From Brevibacterium sanguinis (GTDB lineage: Bacteria; Actinomycetota; Actinomycetes; Actinomycetales; Brevibacteriaceae): a stretch of 64,000 bases of DNA. The notes beneath the pieces are model-generated. The model saw nothing but the letters and a program-made list of their open reading frames with translations. It was not told the DNA's origin and made no database searches. How positions within the stretch are numbered: position 1 is the stretch's first letter; each line of letters starts with the position of its first letter. Shown here piece by piece: positions 57,809 through 64,000 of this stretch. Location: NCBI RefSeq assembly GCF_003315415.1, contig NZ_QNSB01000003.1:124001-188000 (forward strand), in the 5' to 3' direction. The translations under genes were made by a program, and so were the position numbers.

Positions 57809-59031
57809 GGCTGACTCCCTGTGGGGTTCTCGGAGCGGGATGGGGACGGAGCTGAGGTCACCACGGCCGGCGCCAGCGCCGGCGACGAGGCGGAGTGCAG
57901 GGCGGACGGGCGCGGCCGGGCCTGGGCGAACCGCCGCGGGGAGACCGACTCGAGGGTGCCCGGCGGCGCCCAGTCGGAGGACTCGCCGAGCACGAGGTCG
58001 GCCGTCAGCCTCGCGCCGAGGGGCGCCAGGAGGATGCCGTGGCGGAAGTAGCCCGTGGACACGATGCAGCCCTTGCCGACGCTCCCGATGATCGGCAGGT
58101 CGTCGGGGGACCCGGGGCGGGCGCGAGTGGTGATGTCGGTGATCTCGCAATCGAGGATCCCGGGCACGAGTCGTTCCGCGTCGCGCAGCAGCTGGTGGAT
58201 CCCGCCGGCGCTCATCCCGGGGCGTCCGTCCTCCCGCGATGTCGCACCGAGGACGAGTTCGCCGTCGGGACGCGGCACGACGTACACGGGCCGGCCGAGG
58301 ACGAGTCCGCGGATGGTGCGGGTGAGCAGCGGTGCGAGCTGCTCCGGTGCCCGCAGCCGGATCACCTCGCCGAAGACCTCCCTCAGCGGCAGTGAGGGGA
58401 CGCCCTCGATGGTCCTGCAGTCCGCTCCCGCGGCGATGACGACCCTCTCGGCGAACAGTGTCCGGCCGTCGTCGAGCTCGACGCCTGTCACCCGGTCCCC
58501 GGTCAGCCGCAGTCCCCGGGCCGATGCCGCGATCGGGTGAGTGCCGAGGACGCGACGCAGGGCGGTGACGACCCGCCTGGGGTCGATCGAATGATCTCCG
58601 GGAATGCGCACGGCTCCGCAGACGCCGGGCGACAGGGCGGGTTCGAGGTCGCGCGCACGCGAACCGGGCAGGAGAGCGACGTCGAACCCGGCGCCGGACT
58701 GGGCCGTGACGAGTTCGCGCAGCGCCGTGAGATCGGCGCGATCGGCGGCGCACACGAGGGTCTCGGCATCCGAATGACCGAGGTCGAGCCCCGAGGCGGC
58801 GGTGAGGTCGGCGGCGAACTCCGGATAGAGGTCGGCCGCGGCGCGCATGAGCGGGTAGAGGGGAGACTGGCCCCACACCACCTCGGCGGCGGGGGCGAGC
58901 ATGCCGGCGGCCGCGTGGGTCGCGCCCGTGCCCGGGGCGGGATCGACGACGGTGACCGATGCTCCACGCCGCTGCAGTGTCCAGGCGGTCGACAGGCCGA
59001 TGATCCCGGCCCCGACGACGATGACGTCCAT
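57805..59031 (-). CDS. thiO: Glycine oxidase ThiO
   Basis: 408 aa from ATG 59031 with GGGAG upstream. FAD-dependent amine oxidase: VIVVGAGIIGLSTAWTLQRRGASVTVVD dinucleotide fold, GATHAAAGMLAPAAEVVW, VYVVPRPDGELVLGATSREDG, GYFRHGILLAPLGARL. Oxidises glycine to the iminoglycine used by ThiG. The C-terminal 40 residues are a Pro/Ser-rich tail beyond the usual end. First gene after the TPP riboswitch. Confidence 0.93.
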
Positions 59032-59035
59032 GTGA

Positions 59036-59122
59036 TCTCCCTCCGGCGGCATGATCCGCATCAGGTCTGGCGGTCGGCTCCTGCGCCCTCTCAGCCCTGC
59101 TTCCCAAGGCTCCCGCGAACTC
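59036..59122 (-). promoter_or_regulatory. TPP riboswitch (THI element)
   Basis: On the minus strand the conserved core reads GGGAGCC...GGGCTGAGAGGG...ACCGCCAGACCTGATGCGGATCATGCC-like text ending CGGAGGGA, just before thiO. CTGAGA and ACCTGAT are the invariant TPP-sensing segments. The GGAGGGAG at the 3' end overlaps the thiO ribosome binding site, suggesting control of translation initiation. Confidence 0.93.
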
Positions 59123-59125
59123 CTC

Positions 59126-59137
59126 TACTCTAGGAGA
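59126..59137 (+). promoter_or_regulatory. -10 box for thiE
   Basis: TACTCT (59126-59131) then AGGAGA then ATG 59138. The 6-nt spacing allows leaderless use, while AGGAGA itself could serve as a close ribosome binding site. It runs divergently from the riboswitch operon and is not controlled by that riboswitch. Confidence 0.45.
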
Positions 59138-59893
59138 ATGGTCACGGATTGGAAAGCACACACCGCAGTGCGAGACGGATTCGGCGTCGCGGACGACGCC
59201 GTCGGTTCCGAGCTCAGGGCCGAGCGACTCGCGCAGCTCGCCGCCGCCCGGCTCTACGTCTGCACCGACGCCCGCCGTGAGCAGGGAGACCTCGCCGAGT
59301 TCCTCGACGCGGCCTACTCCGGCGGCGTCGACATCATCCAGCTGCGCGACAAGGGCCTCGAGGCGCGCGCCGAGATCGAGGCGCTCGAGATCCTCAGCGA
59401 GACGGCCCACCGGCACGGGAAGCTGTTCTCGGTCAACGACCGCGCCGATGTCGCCCTCCTCGTCGGCGCCGATGTCTTCCATGTCGGCCAGGGCGACCTG
59501 ACGAGCGCCCAGGCCCGAGCCGTGCTCGGCCCCGATGTCATCCTCGGACGCTCGACGCACTCGGTCGAGCAGGCCAGGGCCGCCGAGGCGGACCCGGAGA
59601 TCGACTACTGGTGCGCAGGTCCCGTGTGGGAGACGCCGACGAAGCCGGGACGACCCGCGATCGGCCTCGACCCCCTGCGGGAGATGGCCGGCACAGCGGT
59701 CAAGCCCTGGTTCGCGATCGGCGGCATCGACGCCGGCTCCCGCCTCGCCGAGGTGGTCCGGGCAGGAGCGAGCCGTGCCGTCGTCGTCCGCGCCGTCACC
59801 GAGGCCGACGACCCGGCCGCGGCCGCCGCCGCGCTCAAGGCCGAACTCGAGTTCAGGACCGAACCCGGGACCGAGCCCGAGGAGGCGCGGTGA
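59138..59893 (+). CDS. thiE: Thiamine-phosphate synthase
   Basis: 251 aa. Couples HMP-PP with thiazole phosphate to give thiamine phosphate. Seen: [82 protein letters not shown]. An N-terminal extension of about 35 residues precedes the barrel. GTGA overlap with the next gene. Confidence 0.94.
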   Translation: MVTDWKAHTAVRDGFGVADDAVGSELRAERLAQLAAARLYVCTDARREQGDLAEFLDAAYSGGVDIIQLRDKGLEARAEIEALEILSETAHRHGKLFSVNDRADVALLVGADVFHVGQGDLTSAQARAVLGPDVILGRSTHSVEQARAAEADPEIDYWCAGPVWETPTKPGRPAIGLDPLREMAGTAVKPWFAIGGIDAGSRLAEVVRAGASRAVVVRAVTEADDPAAAAAALKAELEFRTEPGTEPEEAR

Positions 59894-60813
59894 GGATCCT
59901 CATCGCCGGAGCCGGGGCCACCGGCGGCGCGTTCGGAACCCGGCTGGTCGAGGCCGGACGGGACGTGACCTTCCTCGTCCGACCCGCCCGGGCACAGCGA
60001 CTTCGGTCGAACGGACTGCGGTTCATCGCCCCCGAGACCGACCGGACGAACCAGGTGCAGGTGCTCACGGCCGCCGAACTCGCCGACCTCGACGAGGACC
60101 GGCGGGCCTTCGACCTCGTCATCGTCGCGGTCAAGGCCACCGCGCTCGAGACGGTCATCGCCGACGTTCGGCCCGCGGTCGGCGCGCAGACCCTCATCCT
60201 CCCGTTCCTCAACGGCATGGCCCACATCGACCGGTTGGAGGCCGAGTTCCCCGGGCAGGTGCTCGGCGGCCTCGTCAAGATCGTCGCGACCGTCCGCGAC
60301 GATTCGGTCGTGCAGATGACGGACATGGCGGTGATGACGATCGGGCACCTCGGCGGGGGAGAGGTCTCCACCGAGGTCCGCACGGCACTCGACGTGCCGG
60401 GATACCGGCTGCAGGTCCTCGACTCCATCGTCGACGCCCTGTGGGAGAAGTGGATCTTCATCGCGACCGCAGGAGTCGTCACCTGCCTGTTCCGGGCGCC
60501 CGTCGGCCCGATCATCGCCGCCGGTGGCGAACCACACGTGCGCACCGTCATCGACGAACTCGAGGCCGTCGCCACGGTCGCGGGCCATCCGGTCGGGGCG
60601 AAGGCCCATGACCAGACCATGTCGATTCTCACCGAACCAGGATCGTCCTTCACCTCATCCCTCTACCGCGACGTCACCGCCGGCGTCCCGAGCGAGATCG
60701 AGCACATCCTCGGGCACCTGCAGGTGACGGCGGCCGACCTCGGCGTCGCGACCCCGCTGCTCGACCTCACTCTCGTCCAACTGCGGGCCGGGGAGATCGT
60801 GCGCACCTCCTGA
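59890..60813 (+). CDS. panE-like: Ketopantoate reductase family protein (PanE/ApbA)
   Basis: 307 aa from GTG 59890 in a GTGA overlap with thi[31 protein letters not shown] nucleotide fold, [26 protein letters not shown], and the catalytic lysine in [18 protein letters not shown]. Reduces 2-dehydropantoate to pantoate with NADPH; many such paralogues act on other 2-keto acids, so the pantothenate role is likely but not certain. Confidence 0.87.
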   Translation: MRILIAGAGATGGAFGTRLVEAGRDVTFLVRPARAQRLRSNGLRFIAPETDRTNQVQVLTAAELADLDEDRRAFDLVIVAVKATALETVIADVRPAVGAQTLILPFLNGMAHIDRLEAEFPGQVLGGLVKIVATVRDDSVVQMTDMAVMTIGHLGGGEVSTEVRTALDVPGYRLQVLDSIVDALWEKWIFIATAGVVTCLFRAPVGPIIAAGGEPHVRTVIDELEAVATVAGHPVGAKAHDQTMSILTEPGSSFTSSLYRDVTAGVPSEIEHILGHLQVTAADLGVATPLLDLTLVQLRAGEIVRTS

Positions 60814-60854
60814 CCCATTCGACCGACTCGATTCCGACGACGATTGGACAGACC

Positions 60855-61703
60855 GTGCCCGAACAACCCGAACTCGATGCCCTGGCGGACTTCCTGCGCG
60901 GGAGCCTCGTCGGGGACACGATCGCCGAGGCGCACCTCGGCGAGATCAGTGCCCTGAAGTCGGCGCGCCGGCCGTTGGACTCCCTGCTCGGACAGCATGT
61001 CACCGCGATCTCACGGGTGGGCAAGTTCCTCGACATCGCGGTCGGCGATGGCCACCTCATCGTCCATTTCGCGCTGATGGGCTGGCTGCGCTGGTACGCC
61101 GAAGCCACCCGCGGTCCGGTCCGGATGGGCAAGGGGCCGCTCGCACTGCGCATCGCCCTGGAATCGGGGGCGGGCTTCGACCTCACGGAGCAGGGGACGA
61201 AGAAGAGCCTTGCGATCCATCTGGTCTCCCGGCCCGACGAGGTGGAGCGGATCGCTCAGCTGGGCACGGATGTGTCCGAGGTGAACGAGGACGAGTTCAC
61301 CAGGATCCTCGCCGGCAGCCCCGCACGGATCAAGACCCTCCTGCGCGATCAGTCGCTCATCGCCGGGATCGGCAACCGCTGGTCGGATGAGATCCTCCAC
61401 ACCGCGAAGCTCTCGCCGTTCGCCACCTCGGCGAGGATCTCAGATCCCCGCGCCCTCCACGCGGCGATGCGCACAGTGCTCGACCGGGCGACCGCGGAGC
61501 TGAGCGGCCTGCCGCCCGGGAAGATCAAGGCCGCGGAGAAGAGGCTGTCCGCGGTCCACGGGAAGGCCGGCACTCCGTGCCCGGTGTGCCAGGCGACGAT
61601 CGCCGAGGTGGTGTTCTCCGACCGCTCCTTCCAGTACTGCCCCGGATGCCAGACCGGGGGGAAGCGGCTGAACGACCGGCGCCTGGACCGCCTCCTCAAG
61701 TGA
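60855..61703 (+). CDS. Fpg/Nei family DNA glycosylase
   Basis: 282 aa. N-terminal Pro-Glu after the start (MPEQPELDAL) forms the bifunctional glycosylase/AP-lyase site. The conserved lysine lies in SRVGKFLDIAVGDGHLIVHFALMGWLRW. The H2TH region contains LLRDQSLIAGIGNRWSDEIL. The zinc finger reads CPVC...CPGC near the end. Excises oxidised bases. It departs from canonical MutM (MPEGPEV), so specificity is open. Confidence 0.9.
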   Translation: MPEQPELDALADFLRGSLVGDTIAEAHLGEISALKSARRPLDSLLGQHVTAISRVGKFLDIAVGDGHLIVHFALMGWLRWYAEATRGPVRMGKGPLALRIALESGAGFDLTEQGTKKSLAIHLVSRPDEVERIAQLGTDVSEVNEDEFTRILAGSPARIKTLLRDQSLIAGIGNRWSDEILHTAKLSPFATSARISDPRALHAAMRTVLDRATAELSGLPPGKIKAAEKRLSAVHGKAGTPCPVCQATIAEVVFSDRSFQYCPGCQTGGKRLNDRRLDRLLK

Positions 61704-61735
61704 GCGCCAGGCGAGTCAGCCGTCGCGGGCGTCGT

Positions 61736-61741
61736 TAGACT
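61736..61741 (+). promoter_or_regulatory. -10 box of the FMN dehydrogenase gene
   Basis: TAGACT, 40 nt before ATG 61782, which has its own AAGGAGAG ribosome binding site. A leadered counterpart of the leaderless TAGACT genes. Confidence 0.45.
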
Positions 61742-61781
61742 TGCCGCAGATGTCCGCGACGAAGCGAAGGAGAGCGAACCG

Positions 61782-63041
61782 ATGAAGAGGCGCCTGCCCG
61801 ACTGGTCGGAACTCCGACCCCTGATGACGTTCGTCCCACCTCGTCTCGACCGGGTCGCGGCCCGCCTCGAGTCCGCCGCAGATGTCTGGGACCTGCGCCG
61901 CATCGCGAAGCGCGTCACTCCGGCGGCCCCGTTCGACTACGTCGACGGGGGAGCGCTCGCCGAGCGAACCCTGCGCAGGAATCGGGAGGTCTTCGCCGAG
62001 GTGGAGCTGCTCCCGCGCATCCTCCATGGCGTCGACTCGGTCGACACCTCGACGACGATCGCGGGCAGCCGGGCAGCGCTTCCCTTTGGCATCGCGCCGA
62101 CCGGCTACACCCGGCTCATGCACGCCGAGGGCGAGATCGGCGGTGTGCGCGCGGCGACGCGGGCCCGGATCCCCTTCACCCTGTCGACGATGGGCACCCG
62201 GTCCCTCGAGGAAGTCGCTCAGGCGGCACCGGATTCCACCCGGTGGTTCCAGCTCTACCTGTGGAAGGATCGCGAGCGCAGCCTCGACCTCCTCCGGCGC
62301 GCCGAGGCGGCGGGCTACGACACCCTGCTCGTCACCGTCGACACCCCGATCACGGGACTGCGACTGCGCGACGCCCGCAACGGTCTGGCGATCCCTCCCC
62401 GGCTCACCCTGAGCACGATCCTCGATGCCTCCTACCGGCCCGGCTGGTGGTTCAACTTCCTCACCACCGATCCACCGAAGTACGCGAGCCTGTCGACCAC
62501 CTCGACGACCCTGGCCGAGCTCACGGCCTCGATGTTCGATCCGACGCTGGGCTTCGACGACCTGCGCTGGATCCGCGAGCAGTGGTCGGGGCGGCTCTTC
62601 GTCAAGGGCGTCCTCACCGCCGAGGATGCCCGACAATCCGCATCCCTCGGTGCCGACGGCCTCATCGTGTCGAACCATGGCGGACGGCAGCTCGACCAGG
62701 CTCCGCCCTCGCTGACCGCGCTGTCCGAGGTCCGGGAGGCCGTCGGCGAGGACATGGAGATCATCCTCGACTCCGGGATCATGTCCGGCACCGATGTGGT
62801 CACCGCTCTCTGCGCCGGTGCCGACTTCGTTCTCATCGGCCGCGCCTACCTCTACGGACTCATGGCCGGCGGCCGGCGCGGCGTCGAGCGCGTCATCGAG
62901 CTCCTCTCCGCGGAGATCCGCACGGCGATGGGCCTGATGGGAGCCGCGACCATCGCCGATCTGGGCCCGCACCTCGTCCGGGGACTGCCCGTGCCGCCGC
63001 CGGCCGGAGTTGTCCGCCCGTCATCCGAGCCGCAGCGCTGA
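61782..63041 (+). CDS. FMN-dependent alpha-hydroxy-acid oxidase/dehydrogenase (LldD-like)
   Basis: 419 aa TIM barrel. FDYVDGGALAERTLRRNREVF, ALPFGIAPTGYTRLMHAEGE, WFQLYLWKDRERSLDLLRRAEAAGYDTLLVTVDTP, catalytic His in IVSNHGGRQLDQAPP, and LDSGIMSGTDVVTALCAGADFVLIGRAYLYGL. L-lactate dehydrogenase (quinone) is the most likely activity; (S)-mandelate or glycolate oxidase are alternatives. AAGGAGAG ribosome binding site. Confidence 0.9.
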   Translation: MKRRLPDWSELRPLMTFVPPRLDRVAARLESAADVWDLRRIAKRVTPAAPFDYVDGGALAERTLRRNREVFAEVELLPRILHGVDSVDTSTTIAGSRAALPFGIAPTGYTRLMHAEGEIGGVRAATRARIPFTLSTMGTRSLEEVAQAAPDSTRWFQLYLWKDRERSLDLLRRAEAAGYDTLLVTVDTPITGLRLRDARNGLAIPPRLTLSTILDASYRPGWWFNFLTTDPPKYASLSTTSTTLAELTASMFDPTLGFDDLRWIREQWSGRLFVKGVLTAEDARQSASLGADGLIVSNHGGRQLDQAPPSLTALSEVREAVGEDMEIILDSGIMSGTDVVTALCAGADFVLIGRAYLYGLMAGGRRGVERVIELLSAEIRTAMGLMGAATIADLGPHLVRGLPVPPPAGVVRPSSEPQR

Positions 63042-63059
63042 GGCCACTTGGGGCCGCTA

Positions 63060-63109
63060 CCGAGAAGTGCAGACGCGCGCCACTTCTGGCGCCCCTCTGC
63101 ACTTCTCGG
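63060..63109. repeat. Compound palindrome after the FMN dehydrogenase gene
   Basis: Outer arms CCGAGAAGTGCAGA (63060-63073) and its exact complement (63096-63109) enclose an inner hairpin GCGCCA-CTTC-TGGCGC. It ends the gene, 18 nt after the stop. The GAAGTGC core is shared with the hairpin at 14714, which hints at a repeated intergenic element rather than a simple terminator. Confidence 0.65.
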
Positions 63110-63162
63110 TCGCGAACATGCCGGGCCACCAGCCCTGGCGCCCGCCTCCGACGTCGGCGTGA

Positions 63163-63393
63163 TCACTGGAGCGCGGCGAACGCCTTCTTGGTCTCGCGGT
63201 ACCAGCCCATCGCCTTCAGCGGATGCCGCCAGCGGTTCTTCATCTGCTCGTGGGCGGGCAGGTGAGCGGTGTCGCCTTGGCGGACGGCCTCGCGCAGGTG
63301 CCGGTCCTGTGCCTTGATCATCTCGTCGGCTGACTCACCACGGATGTCCGCGTCGCACACGCCGCCGAGCTGTCGGCAGGTCATGGTCTTCAT
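63163..63393 (-). CDS. DUF1059 family protein
   Basis: 76 aa. Begins MKTMTCRQLGGVCDADIRGESADEMIKAQ, the DUF1059 pattern with two Cys separated by seven residues (CRQLGGVCD), followed by HLREAV. The C-terminal WRHPLKAMGWYRETKKAF is an extension. AAGGGA upstream. Function unknown; 45 nt after the DUF1801 gene, probably the same transcript. Confidence 0.85.
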   Translation of the reverse strand: MKTMTCRQLGGVCDADIRGESADEMIKAQDRHLREAVRQGDTAHLPAHEQMKNRWRHPLKAMGWYRETKKAFAALQ

Positions 63394-63438
63394 GCTGTTG
63401 TCCCTTCTGATGTGGTCATCGGAGTGATTGGCACTCGC

Positions 63439-63915
63439 TCAGCCGACTGCACGCCGGAGGAGCGCTTCGATCTGCCTCTCGACGTCCTCGGTGATCTCGA
63501 GGATGGCGAAACTCGCCGGCCACATCGCACCGTCGTCGAGCCGTGCCCCGTCGCTGAAGCCGAGCGTCGCGTAGCGCGCCTTGAACTTCGCGGCAGGCTG
63601 GAAGAAGCACACGATAGTGCCGTCGAGTGCATAGGCGGGCATTCCGTACCACAGTTTCGACGTCAGCTGCGGGGCGCTCTTCGTCACGATCGCATGGATC
63701 CTCCGTGCGATGTCCCGATCGCGACCCTCCAGTTCCTCGATCTTGGCGACCACGGACTGCTCGGCTTCGGTGGTCTTCTGTGCTGCGGACCGGCGCTTCC
63801 GCGCGGCGCGTGTCTCTCGCGCACGCTCCTTCATCGCCGCGCGTTCCTCGGCGGTGAAGGGCCCCGAAACGTCTGCGGTGTCGCTCGTCTGTCCGGTTCG
63901 CGTGTCGGTGGTCAT
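63439..63915 (-). CDS. DUF1801 domain protein (YdhG-like)
   Basis: 158 aa from ATG 63915; ATG 63936 is an alternative. N-terminal 60 residues are charged and helical (TAEERAAMKERARETRAARK). The DUF1801 fold follows: ARRIHAIVTKSAPQLTSKLWYGMPAYALDGTIVCFFQPAAKFKARYATLGF. Homologues are sometimes named iron chaperones by similarity to frataxin-like YdhG; the true role is not established. Confidence 0.83.
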   Translation of the reverse strand: MTTDTRTGQTSDTADVSGPFTAEERAAMKERARETRAARKRRSAAQKTTEAEQSVVAKIEELEGRDRDIARRIHAIVTKSAPQLTSKLWYGMPAYALDGTIVCFFQPAAKFKARYATLGFSDGARLDDGAMWPASFAILEITEDVERQIEALLRRAVG

Positions 63916-64000
63916 GATTGCGGGTGGTCCTTTCATCCGGGTGATTTCTGGCAGTTAGCGGCACGGAGAGTGCCGTTGCAGTCGAGTGTGCGCCGGAGAA

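Noticed and set aside
59032-59061. N-terminal extension of ThiO starting at 59061
   Set aside because: The extra codons lie inside the TPP riboswitch; ATG 59031 has a ribosome binding site and begins the FAD fold directly.

Overview
This window is high-GC actinobacterial chromosome. Mycothiol-conjugate amidase (mca), a PIN-PhoH2 ATPase, a short-chain (Z)-isoprenyl diphosphate synthase, GlpX-type FBPase and many TANNNT -10 boxes sitting 6-8 nt before ATG/GTG starts all point to Actinomycetota. The mix of genes is Micrococcales-like and Brevibacterium is my best guess, by impression only. I found no tRNA, rRNA or CRISPR array.

Layout. (1) 1-7020: a YCII/DGPF protein with its ECF42-type sigma factor behind a sigma-type promoter, a glycolate-oxidase-like FAD enzyme, an acyl-CoA carboxylase alpha chain, Maf and an SGNH hydrolase. 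(2) 7033-29427: a conserved core block matching the Mycobacterium tuberculosis Rv1080c-Rv1112 neighbourhood (AI-2E permease, greA, DUF4307, mca, small membrane protein, hemolysin III, Z-prenyl synthase, phoH2, fumC, glpX, DUF4245, xseBA, ispH, ychF). Extra genes sit inside it: a beta-carbonic anhydrase, a baeRF-type protein, the divergent NHEJ pair ku/ligD, a CinA-type amidase and rmuC. (3) 29398-32390: an accessory tract inserted at the 3' end of ychF. Three copies of the ychF tail sequence (29398, 30359, 32361) bracket two cargo blocks: an HTH protein with an acidic stretch, and an ArsR-SRPBCC fusion with a DHFR-like reductase. The conserved YchF C-terminus lies about 3 kb away from its gene. 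No integrase is visible. (4) 32400-39360: accessory genes, comprising a HigBA-type toxin-antitoxin pair co-translated with an AAC(2')-like acetyltransferase, a DUF6892-like protein, a 56-aa acidic protein, an HXXEE membrane protein with a start problem, a GmrSD-type restriction protein ending in a RAMA-like domain, and a large unknown protein. (5) 39384-50900: metabolic and regulatory genes (nucleoside hydrolase, alpha/beta hydrolase with divergent TetR, flavin reductases, GNAT, VOC proteins, a GH13 enzyme with its LLM partner) and an RCC1-repeat relic. (6) 50978-63915: a PepSY lipoprotein, an ATP-grasp enzyme, tdk, a PfkB kinase, a Mug glycosylase, a TPP-riboswitch-controlled thiamine operon (thiO-thiS-thiG-moeZ-like) divergent from thiE-ketopantoate reductase, an Fpg/Nei glycosylase, an FMN 2-hydroxyacid dehydrogenase, DUF1059 and DUF1801 proteins.

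The most unusual feature is the serial insertion scar at the ychF 3' end. The best candidate defence gene is the GmrSD-RAMA fusion at 35725. Several operator-like palindromes lie at the promoters of regulators, and two long hairpins sit in gene-end gaps.
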